Part shown: positions 8,999 through 17,325 of the stretch, piece after piece
Position numbering within the stretch: position 1 is the stretch's first letter
Layout: each line of letters begins with the position of its first letter
Source: Corallococcus macrosporus
Lineage (GTDB): Bacteria > Myxococcota > Myxococcia > Myxococcales > Myxococcaceae
Direction of reading: 5' to 3'
Assembly: GCF_017302985.1 (NCBI RefSeq)
Contig: NZ_JAFIMU010000017.1
Span: forward strand, 620,001 to 684,000
Length of the DNA: 64,000 nt
Position numbers and translations under genes: made by a program
The notes under the pieces: model-generated
Database searches by the model: none
Told to the model about the DNA's origin: nothing
Seen by the model: the letters and a program-made list of their open reading frames with translations, nothing else

Positions 8999-9406
8999 AT
9001 GCGGGTCCTCGTCGTCAGTCCGCATCCGGCGTCCCGCGCGCTGCTCAGCCGCTTCCTGGACGCGGAGCCCGACGTGGAGGTGTCCGCCACCGGCGAGCCC
9101 GATGACGCCTTCGCCTCCATCAAGGAGAACAAGCCCGCGCTGGTGGTGGTGGACCTGCGCCGCCCGGACGAGGACCACCCGCTGTTCCTGGGCCTCTTGC
9201 GAAAGCGTCACCCGTCGCTGCCGGTCATCTCGCTGGTGCCCGGACGGCTGCGCATCTTCGACGGCCGCTCGGAGCGCGTGCGCGAAGCCCACGGCGACAC
9301 CGCGGAGGCGCTGCACCACCTGATGGGCTCCGTGCTCCAGGCCACGCGCGACCTCTTGGCCCAGCACCTCTTGCGGATGTTGCGCCCGCCGGTGGGCCGG
9401 GCCTGA
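8999..9406 (+). CDS. Solo degenerate receiver-domain protein
   Basis: 135 residues with a CheY-like arrangement. The first strand reads MRVLVVSPHPASR where a canonical receiver has an acidic DD pair, so the metal-binding pocket is missing. The phospho-acceptor strand ALVVVDLRRPDEDHP keeps its Asp, and PVISLV sits where the Thr/Ser switch strand is expected. The conserved C-terminal Lys is not visible. A helical tail (HHLMGSVLQATRDLLAQHLLRML) follows instead of an output domain. It probably acts by protein contact rather than by phosphorelay (inference). It is divergent from the XPB-like helicase. Confidence 0.68.
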   Translation: MRVLVVSPHPASRALLSRFLDAEPDVEVSATGEPDDAFASIKENKPALVVVDLRRPDEDHPLFLGLLRKRHPSLPVISLVPGRLRIFDGRSERVREAHGDTAEALHHLMGSVLQATRDLLAQHLLRMLRPPVGRA

Positions 9407-9427
9407 GGGCCTGGGGCTTTCGCGCGA

Positions 9428-10033
9428 CTACAGGCGCAGCCGGTAGCCCACGGCCGCGAGCACCGCGCCCGCGTTCACGTCGCCGGTGGTGAGGAAGTCC
9501 ACCGGGGCGAAGTGGTACTTCGCCTCCAGGAAGGCGCCGCCCGGACCCAGCGGCAGCTCCGCGCCCGCGAGCGCCTGGAAGCCGAGCCCGCCGCCGCTCT
9601 CCGACGCGGTGCTGTCGAACGACTCCACCGTCGCACGGTGCAGGTACAGGCCCGGGCCCGCGCCCACGTAGGGCGTGAGCGGCCCGAACGCGCGCGGGAA
9701 GCGGAACACGGCGGACAGCTGGATGGCCACCTCGCGCTCGGCGAGCGTGTACGGGGACTCGATGGGCTGGCCCAGGTTGTCCAACTGGGGCCCGCGCAGC
9801 GTCCCCGTCGTGGAGGGCCGGTGGTAGTTCACCTCCAGCACCAGCGCGAGCCGCCGCTGGAGCAGGGGCGTGACGTAGCCCACCTCGGCGCCCAGGAAGA
9901 GGTCGCCGCCCAGGGACGTGACGGGCTTGATGAAGCCTGCCTTGGGCGCGATGAAGAAGGGGCCTCCGTTGTCCTTCTTGGAGGAGGGAGCGGCGGCCAG
10001 CGCCGCGACCGCGAGCAGTGCGAGCGCGTTCAT
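9428..10033 (-). CDS. Outer membrane beta-barrel protein, uncharacterised
   Basis: 201 residues. A short signal peptide (MNALALLAVAALAAAPSS) precedes alternating aromatic/hydrophobic strands (LFLGAEVGYVTP, LALVLEVNYHRPS, VAIQLSAVFRFPR, LTPYVGAGPGLYLH, AFLEAKYHFAPVDF). It ends in YRLRL, close to the terminal aromatic pattern of small porin-like barrels. The YVGAGPGLYLHR motif is common in OmpW/opacity-like barrels. The ATG overlaps the stop of the upstream lipoprotein gene as ATGA, so translation is coupled. Function unknown. Confidence 0.75.
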   Translation of the reverse strand: MNALALLAVAALAAAPSSKKDNGGPFFIAPKAGFIKPVTSLGGDLFLGAEVGYVTPLLQRRLALVLEVNYHRPSTTGTLRGPQLDNLGQPIESPYTLAEREVAIQLSAVFRFPRAFGPLTPYVGAGPGLYLHRATVESFDSTASESGGGLGFQALAGAELPLGPGGAFLEAKYHFAPVDFLTTGDVNAGAVLAAVGYRLRL

Positions 10034-11136
10034 GGGGAGACAGTGAAGCCGGAGGACGCGGGGATGGTTCCGAAGGCGCCGCTGGGGTCCGCGACGATGA
10101 GCCCGTAGGTGCCGGGCACGACGCCGCCGGGGCACGCGGGGTCGGTGACGGGCCGCGGGTCGAAGCCGGAGCACGTGGGCACGGTGGCCTTGAGCTGCGT
10201 CGCGGAGACGAACTGCACGTCGTACAGCGGGATGTTCACCGTCTGGCCCGGGTCCGTCTTCACGGGCGCGACGAGGTACACCTCGTGGGTGCCGGGTGAC
10301 GTGAAGGGCGTCGAGCCGGGGGACGTGGGGTTGGTCAGGGTGAGGGTGGTGTCGCTGGTGGCGGATCCGCTGCGCGGTGCCACGCCGAGGGCGCCCAGTT
10401 GCGCGTAGTCGACGGTGAGCGCCTGCGGCCGGGTGGTGGCGCAGCCCTCGGGGTTGGTGAGGGTGAGCGCGTAGGTGCCTTCGGGCGTCGCGGGGGGCAC
10501 CTCGGTTTCGATGCGCGTGTCGGAGACGACGGCGAGGGTGAAGAGGGGCTGGTCCTCCTGGCCTTCACGCTGGAGGACGATGAGCGGCAGCGCGTCCGAG
10601 CGGAAGCCGCTGCCTTCGAGGATGAGTGGGCTGCCGGCGCTGTAGTGGAAGCCCTGGGGCGCGGTGACGTTCGTGATGACCGGCGGCGGCACGACGCGCA
10701 GGGCGTCCTCGAGCTCGGAGGTGCCGCCCAGGGGGTTGGTCACGGAGACGGTATAGGCGCCGGGGGGCAGCACGTTGGACGGCGTGCTGTCGCGGGTGGG
10801 CAGGTCCATCCGCATGAGCTCGGTGCGCGCGAAGAAGAGGTGGTCGGCGGGGAGCGTGTAGTCGCTCGGGCCGCTCAGCGAGACCTGGGGCAGCTCCACG
10901 GAGGGCGTGTCGGTGAGCGCGTCGCGGGGCACGGGGGTGAAGCGGCTGCCGATGAGCTCCAGGCGCCATCCCGCCGCGCCGCCACCGGCGTTGCAGACGC
11001 GCGCGGGGGTGACCAGCCGCTGCAGCGGATTGATGAGGCCCTCGAGCTTCGGGGTGGTGCCTTCGGTCGATTCGGAGCAGGCGACCAGGCTGAGCAGCGC
11101 GGCGGCGACTGGAAGGCGCACGGGTTCCTCCATCAT
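10030..11136 (-). CDS. TIG/IPT-domain lipoprotein, uncharacterised
   Basis: 368 residues. The N-terminus LPVAAALLSLVACSES is a lipoprotein signal with lipobox LVAC, and the mature protein starts at that Cys. Three Ig-like TIG/IPT segments can be seen: PGAYTVSVTNPLGG, then PPPVITNVTAPQGFHYSAGSPLILEGSGF...PEGTYALTLTNPEGC, then PGTYGLIVADPSGAFG. Such domains usually mediate binding at the cell surface. It is translated just ahead of, and overlapping with, the beta-barrel gene at 9428-10033, which suggests a joint outer-membrane function (inference). Confidence 0.75.
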   Translation of the reverse strand: MMEEPVRLPVAAALLSLVACSESTEGTTPKLEGLINPLQRLVTPARVCNAGGGAAGWRLELIGSRFTPVPRDALTDTPSVELPQVSLSGPSDYTLPADHLFFARTELMRMDLPTRDSTPSNVLPPGAYTVSVTNPLGGTSELEDALRVVPPPVITNVTAPQGFHYSAGSPLILEGSGFRSDALPLIVLQREGQEDQPLFTLAVVSDTRIETEVPPATPEGTYALTLTNPEGCATTRPQALTVDYAQLGALGVAPRSGSATSDTTLTLTNPTSPGSTPFTSPGTHEVYLVAPVKTDPGQTVNIPLYDVQFVSATQLKATVPTCSGFDPRPVTDPACPGGVVPGTYGLIVADPSGAFGTIPASSGFTVSP

Positions 11137-12170
11137 CCCGTCAACAAGGCTGTCACACGTTAGGCCGGGGCCCCGAAGGGTCAGGAGTTTTTTCCGGCTC
11201 CGCGCCCACAGCCTGGCCCGTTCTTCCAGGCTGGATGGTTCAAGTGCTTGATATCAAAGGGGAATATCTCGGAGAGAAGCGTCGGCACGGCGAATGCTAA
11301 GGCTCTCCGGCATCAGGAACGGGCAGCACGGCGGGGGGGACGGAGTCGGTGGGGGGGAAGCCGCACTGCTTCGGGGGGAACAGGGCGGGACGGGCAGCAA
11401 GGCAGGACGGGGCAGGGCGGGACGGGGTTGGGGGAGCAAAGCAGGACGGGGCAGGGCGGGACGGGGCAGCAAGGGTTGAACGGGGCAGGACGGGCGGGAC
11501 GGGGCAGCACGCAGGACGGGGTAGGGCGGGTCGGGGCAGCAAGGGTTGAACGGGGCAGTACGGGCAGGACGGGGTAGGGCGGGTCGGGGCAGTACGGGCG
11601 GGACGGGGTCGGGGCAGCAAAGGCAACACGGGGCAGTACGGGCGGGACGGGGTAGGGCGGGTCGGGGCAGCAAGGGCAACACGGGGCAGCACGGGCGGGA
11701 CGGGGTTGGGGAAGTACGGGCGGGACGGGGTTGGGGCAGCACGCAGCACGGGCAGTACGGGCGGGACGGGGTTGGGGCAGCACGGGGCAGGACGGGCGGG
11801 ACGGAGGAGGGGGACGCAACAGCAGCACGCAGCACGGATCAGCAGGCAGTGCGGTCGAGCAAGGCAGCAGGCAGCACGCAGGACGGGGGCTGGGCGGCGG
11901 GACGGGGCAGTGCGCAGTTTGGGGGAGTCCGGCAAAGCGGTCGTGGTCGCCGGACGGGAGACGTGAAGGGCAGTGAATCAAGACGTGGCGGTGCGAGCGC
12001 TTCGCGATCCAGCCGACGGCGGTATCCGGCGACGCGACAGTCAGCACCGGACGTGTGGCGGTGGCGGGTGTGGAGTGGCGGGTCGGGGGGAGCAACACGC
12101 AGCCGGGTCTCGAGGAGGGAGCGCTCCCGGGATCCGGCGTACCTCGCAAATCTCATCGCGCAGGGGCGCG
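11137..12170. other. Long divergent intergenic region with a G-run minisatellite in its centre
   Basis: This 1-kb spacer lies between two divergent genes. Bases 11137-11320 are ordinary and may hold the promoter of the lipoprotein gene; 11380-11830 is the repeat described separately; 11831-12170 is less repetitive but still rich in GCAG/GGAC blocks and contains the leader of the plus-strand gene starting at 12171. Open frames exist on both strands, but their predicted proteins are low-complexity (Gly/Arg on plus, Pro/Cys on minus) and look like by-products of the repeat. I found no RNA gene. Confidence 0.7.
11380..11830 (+). repeat. Degenerate tandem repeat of G-runs (minisatellite, G-quadruplex prone)
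   Basis: About 450 bases made almost entirely of GACGGGG, GGGCAG, GGGCGG and GTACGGGC blocks. Runs of 3-5 G are separated by loops of 1-5 bases, with nearly all G-runs on the plus strand. Basic spacing is irregular (about 9-15 bases). A longer element, GGGGTAGGGCGGGTCGGGG, recurs at 11518, 11571 and 11649, showing higher-order duplication. The array meets the simple pattern for G-quadruplex formation many times over. Its location upstream of 12171 and opposite the start of 11136 leaves a role in regulation or recombination open. Confidence 0.85.
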
Positions 12171-12842
12171 ATGTCTGGAACGGGGAGAAGCCTCATGGGA
12201 GCGGTGTCCATCGTCACCGCGGCGGTAGCGGTCCTGGCTGCTCACGCGGCCATGGCTCAGACTGCACAGCGGGTGCAGTTGCCGCAGGCTCAAGTGCAAC
12301 AGGGGGAAGCCCGTCGTCGCATGAATGATCCGGAGCGGCTGGCGCCCTTCGGTCTGATGCTCGACGCGGGCATGCCCGAAGGGGCGGGCCTCTCCGGCGT
12401 CATCCGCCCCTCGCCGCACCTGCGGCTGCACATCGGTGGCGCGCACAACGGGCTGCGAGGCGCCCTGCGCGCGGGCCTCACGCTGCTCCCGCTCAGGGGC
12501 AAGTTCTCGCCCTCGTTCTCATGGGAGTTCGGGCACGCGCAGGCCGCGAGCATGAAGACGCTGAACCAGCGGCTCGGGGATCGCACGCAGCTGCCCGCCT
12601 CCTCCATGGAGCGCGTGGGCTACACGTACTTCAGCACGCACCTGGGCCTGGAGTTCAACGCCACCCGGCGCCTGAGCTTCTTCGTGCGCGGCGGCATGAG
12701 CGTCATGGAGATGGACGTCCCCAGCCTCCAGAAGCTGGATGAGCCCTTCCGCGACTCGCTGTCTCCCGTGGAGACGCAGTCGTGGATGATGCGCAAGCTG
12801 GAGCCGTCCGGAAAGCTCGGCTTCATGTTCTTCTTCGGCTGA
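12171..12842 (+). CDS. Exported protein of unknown function, possible outer membrane barrel
   Basis: 223 residues. A signal peptide (LMGAVSIVTAAVAVLAAHAAMAQ) ends at an AMAQ cleavage site. The mature part has alternating strands (LRLHIGGAHNGLRGALRAGLTLLPL, FSPSFSWEFGHAQ, YTYFSTHLGLEFN, LSFFVRGGMSVMEM) and ends KLGFMFFFG with a terminal aromatic cluster, as in small barrels. I chose ATG 12171 because it places the signal peptide at the N-terminus; the frame continues upstream into the repeat, where the protein would be low-complexity. It is convergent, with no gap, with the YheT gene. Family not recognised. Confidence 0.68.
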   Translation: MSGTGRSLMGAVSIVTAAVAVLAAHAAMAQTAQRVQLPQAQVQQGEARRRMNDPERLAPFGLMLDAGMPEGAGLSGVIRPSPHLRLHIGGAHNGLRGALRAGLTLLPLRGKFSPSFSWEFGHAQAASMKTLNQRLGDRTQLPASSMERVGYTYFSTHLGLEFNATRRLSFFVRGGMSVMEMDVPSLQKLDEPFRDSLSPVETQSWMMRKLEPSGKLGFMFFFG

Positions 12843-13820
12843 TCAGCCGGCGAGCACCCGCTCGAAGAACGCGAGCGCCTGCGCCTCCGCCCAGAAGTAC
12901 GGACGGAACACGCTGCCCGCGACGAAGCCCACGTGGCCGCCCTGTCCGGTCAGCACCACGCTGAGGAACGGGTTGTCCCGCGCCGAGGGCGGAATCACCG
13001 GCGCCTCCAGCATCGGATCATCCGCGGAGCTCAAGAGCAGCGTGGGCCGGCGGATGTCCGCGAGCCGCGGCCCGGCTGAAGCCTCCCGGTAGTAGTGCGT
13101 CGCGTCCCGGAAGCCATGCAGCGGCGCGGTGACCACGTCGTCATAGCCCCGGATGGTGCGCGCCGCCTCCATGCGGACCCCGTCGAACGCGCCGGGGAAG
13201 CGCTGCAGCTTCGCGCGGGCCTTGCTCTTGAGCGTGCGCAGGAATCGCTCGCGGTAGAGCCAATGGTAGCCGCTGCTGCCGCCATCCAGCTTCCGGCAGC
13301 AGGCGTCCAGATCGTACGGCGCGCTGATGGACGCGGCGGCCACCACGGGCGCCCCGTCTCCCGTCTCCTCCAGCAGCCGGCACAGCACGTTGGCACCCAG
13401 CGAGAAGCCCACCGCGAGCATCGGCCCGGTGATGCGCGCGCGCACGTCCGCCATCACCAGCAGCGTGTCCGCCGTGTCCCCGGAGTGGTATGCGCGCGGA
13501 AGGCGGTTCGGCTCGCCGCTGCACGAGCGGAAGTTGATCGCCGTGGCGCCCCAGCCGCGCTTCGCCGCGCCCCGCAGCACCTCCGTGACGTAGCCCGCCT
13601 GGGACGACCCCTCCAGGCCGTGCAGCACCACCACGTGCGGCGCGCCCGTCGGGCCGTCGAAGGTGTCCAGGTCGACGAAGTCCCCGTCCGGCAGATCGCG
13701 CCGCTCCCGTCGCAGGGGCGGCACGCGGGTGGGGCGCACGACGGACGCGTAGATGGTCTGCGCATGCGGGCCACGAAGGCCCGGCGCGGGGACGAACGGC
13801 TCGGTGGGCTGGAACGTCAC
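12843..13820 (-). CDS. YheT-like alpha/beta hydrolase
   Basis: 325 residues. The N-terminus FVPAPGLRGPHAQTIYASVVRP is the typical YheT/ABHD start. VVLHGLEGSS gives the oxyanion region, VGFSLGANVLCRLL the nucleophile elbow (GFSLGAN), LLLSSADDPM the acid and GGHVGFV the catalytic histidine. The family comprises esterase-like hydrolases of uncertain substrate. The GTG at 13820 is chosen because it overlaps the stop of the upstream gene (13817) as GTGA, which indicates translational coupling. Confidence 0.88.
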   Translation of the reverse strand: MTFQPTEPFVPAPGLRGPHAQTIYASVVRPTRVPPLRRERRDLPDGDFVDLDTFDGPTGAPHVVVLHGLEGSSQAGYVTEVLRGAAKRGWGATAINFRSCSGEPNRLPRAYHSGDTADTLLVMADVRARITGPMLAVGFSLGANVLCRLLEETGDGAPVVAAASISAPYDLDACCRKLDGGSSGYHWLYRERFLRTLKSKARAKLQRFPGAFDGVRMEAARTIRGYDDVVTAPLHGFRDATHYYREASAGPRLADIRRPTLLLSSADDPMLEAPVIPPSARDNPFLSVVLTGQGGHVGFVAGSVFRPYFWAEAQALAFFERVLAG

Positions 13821-14119
13821 TTCCGCTCCCGGAGGGCGCGCGCCATGCGCATGGAGGCGCAGCCGGACTCGCGCACCGCCTTCGCCTCCGCGGTGAGCTG
13901 GAACAGCGCCAGGTAGTTGTGCACGCGCTCCTCCAGCGTGGGGGCCTCGATGCGGCGGCACACCTCGTCCGCCGCGTAGTCCCGGCACACCTGGGGCCGC
14001 CGGTCATAGACGGTGCAGAGGTTGTCCGCGCCCAGGTGCGGGCAGCGCAACCCCAGCGGCTTGTCCAGCGCGGCGATGTCCGGCGCCACGCAGCAGGCGC
14101 CACAGCAGGTGCACTCCAT
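13817..14119 (-). CDS. YkgJ-family cysteine cluster protein (putative metal-binding)
   Basis: 100 residues. The N-terminal MECTCCGACC, then LRCPHLGADNLCTVYDRRPQVCRDY, is the Cys pattern of the YkgJ/UPF0153 family, thought to bind Zn or Fe-S. The family is small, soluble and of unknown function. I chose ATG 14119 because the Cys motif starts directly after it and nothing conserved lies before. It is coupled by GTGA to the YheT hydrolase downstream, and 23 bases separate it from the zinc-ribbon gene upstream. Confidence 0.85.
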   Translation of the reverse strand: MECTCCGACCVAPDIAALDKPLGLRCPHLGADNLCTVYDRRPQVCRDYAADEVCRRIEAPTLEERVHNYLALFQLTAEAKAVRESGCASMRMARALRERK

Positions 14120-14142
14120 GAAGCTCCTCGGGGATGCGGTCT

Positions 14143-15282
14143 TCAGCGGGGGACGGCCTGCTCCACCTTGCCCAGGTTCGTCACGGTGAGCGTGACGCCC
14201 TGGCCCTTCTTCCACGCGCGGAACTCCTCCTCGCGCGTGGGCGTCACCTCGTGCTGCTTCACGCCGTCGTCGTCGTAGCGCACGAGCACGGTGTAGTCCT
14301 CCTCGCGCCGCAGCCGCTCGTTCGTCCCGGCGGTGAGCTCCGGCCAGCGCGGCGGCTCCTCCGTGCCCTTGAGCTCGCGCGTGTCCACCGGCTTCCACGC
14401 GTACGAGTCGTAGGTGCACTGCTGCGCGTAGATGGGCTCGTCGCGGTAGCGCGTCTCCGTGTCGCAGTCCTCGTAGGACTCGTTGCAGTACTTCGTCACG
14501 TCGCGACAGACCTCCTCGGCGAAGCCGTTGCCCTTGTCGCGGCGGGTGCACTTCTCCTCGGTGCCGCAGGCCACCTTGCGCGTCTTCGTCCGGCACACGC
14601 GCCGGGTGCCGTCCGCCACCTGCCGGGTGCCCCGCTGCCGGGACACGCAGTCGCGGATGTTCGTCACGCCCAGCAGCTCGCCCGTGCCGTTCACCGGCAT
14701 GCGCGGCTCGGTGGGGACCAGCTCGTTGCGCCAGCCCGTGCGCGTCACCGGCACGAAGCGCTCCAGCACCAGCGCGCGGCGCCAGTTCGTCGCCACCACC
14801 TCGCCCTTGAGCTCATGCTTCATGTTGCCCCAGAAGCCCACCGCGCAGGTGCCCAGGCAGCAGGAGCTGAGGATGCCCACCACGATGAGCGCCACCTTCC
14901 CGAAGCGGCGGGGCTTGGGCGCGGGCTTCGGTGGCGCCTGGGGGCCCAGGTCCGCGATGGGCGCGGCCTTCGCATCCGAGCCCCGCTCGGCGGAGCACTG
15001 CCGGCAGCGCGTGCCGTCACCCCGGTTGGCCGCGCCGCAGTAGGCGCAGAACCAGTCCTCGCCGGCGCCGGCCATGTCCAGCGCCTGTTCGTCGCTGACG
15101 CCTTCGCGGGTGGACTTGCCGGAGGCCGCGTCCACGTCACCGAAGTCGAACTCGGACTCCTTGCCACTGAGTTCCCGCGGGTTGTTGCAGGAGGGGCAGT
15201 TCTTGTGACGGGCGGGGATGTTCCTGGCGCCGCAGGACGTGCAGTTCCAGGACCCCTCGATGATGCGCCTTCGCTCGGCCAT
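14143..15282 (-). CDS. Membrane protein with two N-terminal zinc ribbons and a Cys-rich extracytoplasmic domain
   Basis: 379 residues. Residues about 13-33 (WNCTSCGARN...KNCPSCNNPREL) and 77-95 (WFCAYCGAAN...TRCRQCS) are two CxxC...CxxC zinc ribbons resembling RanBP2-type fingers. A Pro-rich linker and one membrane helix (VALIVVGILSSCCLGTCAVGF, about 128-148) follow. The rest, probably outside the membrane, has nine or so Cys spaced in a basic context (DCVSRQ, RVCRTK, VACGTEEKC, EVCRDVTKYC, DCDTE, QCTYD). The combination is unfamiliar to me. It is immediately upstream of the YkgJ-type gene. Confidence 0.75.
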   Translation of the reverse strand: MAERRRIIEGSWNCTSCGARNIPARHKNCPSCNNPRELSGKESEFDFGDVDAASGKSTREGVSDEQALDMAGAGEDWFCAYCGAANRGDGTRCRQCSAERGSDAKAAPIADLGPQAPPKPAPKPRRFGKVALIVVGILSSCCLGTCAVGFWGNMKHELKGEVVATNWRRALVLERFVPVTRTGWRNELVPTEPRMPVNGTGELLGVTNIRDCVSRQRGTRQVADGTRRVCRTKTRKVACGTEEKCTRRDKGNGFAEEVCRDVTKYCNESYEDCDTETRYRDEPIYAQQCTYDSYAWKPVDTRELKGTEEPPRWPELTAGTNERLRREEDYTVLVRYDDDGVKQHEVTPTREEEFRAWKKGQGVTLTVTNLGKVEQAVPR

Positions 15283-15376
15283 GGGCGCATCCTAGGGGAC
15301 CTGTCGGCGCCTGACACATCCGGGTTAAGGTAGCCGTCCCCTCCGGGCCGGCGAGGGGGAATCAGAGGGGGTTTCC

Positions 15377-16324
15377 ATGTCTCGTCGGACGTTGGATGTG
15401 ATTCCGAAGCACCGGCTGTTGCGCCGCACCCTCTACGGGCTGTTGCTGGCCGCGCCCCTGCTGCCAGGGGGAATGGCCTGCGGAGTCAAGGAGTGCGAGC
15501 ATGGCGCTCCCTTCCTGAGCGGAGGCCCCCTCGCCCGCTTGCCGGACGGCAGCCTTCCCGAGAATCCGTCATGCGAGACGTGTCCCGACCAGGACGCACC
15601 GCTGGCCTACTGCCTCGCCACGACCACGAGCACCGGGGACGCGGAGCTCCGCTGCACCTACTACACATGTTCGAACGATGGCCGCAGGCCCGAAGGTTTG
15701 CGCGAACCCAGAGGCGCCGGACCCGCTGATGCGCTGGGGGCGCTCTTCGCGCACGCGGCCTGGCTGGAGGCGGCGTCGGTGCCGGCCTTCCTGCGGCTCG
15801 CGGACGAGCTCAAGGCGCACAGCGCACCGGAGGTCCTGGTGAGGGCCGCGCGGCGCTCCGCGGGGGATGAGGTCCGTCACACGCGTGTGATGCAGGCGCT
15901 CGCACAGCGTCACGGCGCGACGATGCCGGAGGTGGACCTGCCGCCGTTCGAGCCCCGCTCGCTGGAGGAGATGCTGCGGGAGAACGCCGTGGAGGGCTGC
16001 GTGCGGGAGACCTTCGGCGCCTTCGTGGCGGGCTGGCAGGGCCGCACCGCGGAGGACCCGGAGGTGCGGAGCACGCTGCGCGCCATTGCGCGGGACGAGG
16101 TGCGGCACGCGGAGCTGGCGTGGGCCGTGGATGCCTGGGCGCACACGCGCTTGAGCGCGGCGCAGCGGGAGCATCTGCACCAGGCGCGCCTGGACGCGCT
16201 GCGGAGCCTGGGCGAAGAGGTGGAACGTCACCAGCCGCCGGAGCCGTGGATCCACGGCGCGGGTCTGCCCTCGCGCGAGCAGGCCCGGGCCCTGTTCCAG
16301 GGGCTCGCGGGGCTGACCGCGTAG
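15377..16324 (+). CDS. Ferritin-like domain protein with lipoprotein-type signal
   Basis: 315 residues. The N-terminus has a basic start, a hydrophobic core and LLPGGMACG, which could be a lipobox. A Cys-containing segment of about 80 residues follows. From about residue 125 the protein is helical with ferritin-like iron ligands: HAAWLEAASVPAF, then GDEVRHTRVM, later EGCVRETFGAF and IARDEVRHAELAWAV. The two E-V-R-H repeats match a di-iron four-helix bundle. It may oxidise or store iron, or act on an unknown substrate, outside the cytoplasm (inference). It is convergent with the GNAT gene, with one base between them. Confidence 0.8.
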   Translation: MSRRTLDVIPKHRLLRRTLYGLLLAAPLLPGGMACGVKECEHGAPFLSGGPLARLPDGSLPENPSCETCPDQDAPLAYCLATTTSTGDAELRCTYYTCSNDGRRPEGLREPRGAGPADALGALFAHAAWLEAASVPAFLRLADELKAHSAPEVLVRAARRSAGDEVRHTRVMQALAQRHGATMPEVDLPPFEPRSLEEMLRENAVEGCVRETFGAFVAGWQGRTAEDPEVRSTLRAIARDEVRHAELAWAVDAWAHTRLSAAQREHLHQARLDALRSLGEEVERHQPPEPWIHGAGLPSREQARALFQGLAGLTA

Positions 16325-16325
16325 C

Positions 16326-17282
16326 TCACACCCAGAGGGCGCGAGGGAAGGGGACCTCCGGCGCGGGAGGCAGTCCCGGACGCAGCGGGCGCAGCATGGG
16401 CAGCGACCCGTCCCGCTGCACGCGCACCGCGCCGGGCACCCCCGTGAGCAGGGGCGCCGTCGCGGCCTCCTCCCACCACACCACGCGCTTGAGCCCCGCG
16501 TGGTGCGCCACGCGGCGCGCCTCGGTGAGCAGCGCCTCCGCCGAGGACGCGTCTCGCGCGTCCAGCATCAACACCACCAGCTCGCCGTAGCGCGCGTTCA
16601 TCACCCACAGCGCGGTGGAAGTGCCCACCACCGCGCCGCACGAGCGGGGCCGGGGCCGCGACAGCAGCTCCGCGTAGATGCGCTCCCGCTCCAGGTGCCA
16701 GTCCACCTGCGTGGCGCTGGGCCACAGGAAGAAGGGCACGTCCGGCTTGCGCATCCGCGCGAGCGCCGCCGCCACGTCCGTCTCCTGGAGCCCGCCGTCC
16801 ACCGGCCGCCCGCCCGGCGCATCCACCGCGTCCAGCTGCCAGTCCCACGCGGGCACCTCCACGTAGCCGGACCGGCGGTACAGCGGCGCGCCCACGTCGG
16901 AGAAGAGCACCACCGAGTGCGGACGCGGCGCCACCTGCTCCAGCTCCGCGGCCACGGCGTCCATCATCCGCGTGGCGTGTCCCCGGCCGCGCAGGGGCTC
17001 CTCGGTGAAGACGCTGGCGATGGCGTAGCTGTCCCCCGGCGCGAGCTGTCCGTCCGGGCCCCGGAGGAAGCTGTCCGTGTGGAAGGTCTCGCACGAGGCC
17101 AGCACCCGGCCGTCGTCCGCCAGCCACAGCCAGGTGTTCATGCCCTCGCGGCTCCACGGGTGCGCGCGCAGCCGGGCTTCGCGCTCCTGGTACTGCGGCA
17201 CGCTCAGGGGTGAACCCCACGCGGCATGGGTGACGGCGTCGCGCTGCGCCTTCTGCGCGTCGGTGGCGAGGACGAGGGACAT
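16326..17282 (-). CDS. GNAT N-acetyltransferase, LYC1-like
   Basis: 318 residues. An N-terminal GNAT domain is marked by YAIASVFTEEPLRGRGHATRMMDAV (motif A, acetyl-CoA pyrophosphate loop R-G-R-G-H-A) and VVLFSDVGAPLYRRSGYVEV (motif B). The C-terminal half (from about 170) resembles the second domain of fungal lysine acetyltransferase LYC1-type proteins. I chose the ATG at 17282 over the one seven codons upstream; both are possible. Substrate unknown. It is not coupled to a neighbour. Confidence 0.78.
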   Translation of the reverse strand: MSLVLATDAQKAQRDAVTHAAWGSPLSVPQYQEREARLRAHPWSREGMNTWLWLADDGRVLASCETFHTDSFLRGPDGQLAPGDSYAIASVFTEEPLRGRGHATRMMDAVAAELEQVAPRPHSVVLFSDVGAPLYRRSGYVEVPAWDWQLDAVDAPGGRPVDGGLQETDVAAALARMRKPDVPFFLWPSATQVDWHLERERIYAELLSRPRPRSCGAVVGTSTALWVMNARYGELVVLMLDARDASSAEALLTEARRVAHHAGLKRVVWWEEAATAPLLTGVPGAVRVQRDGSLPMLRPLRPGLPPAPEVPFPRALWV

Positions 17283-17325
17283 GGTGCCGCGCACGCTAGC
17301 CACGCGCCCGGCCCGCGCGCGAGCG

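Noticed and set aside
11380-11830. CRISPR array
   Set aside because: Units are irregular and there are no unique spacers or cas genes.
11313-12149. Pro/Cys-rich frames on minus across the G-run repeat
   Set aside because: They come from a repeat that has no stop codon in several frames; the protein is low-complexity and lacks a start signal.
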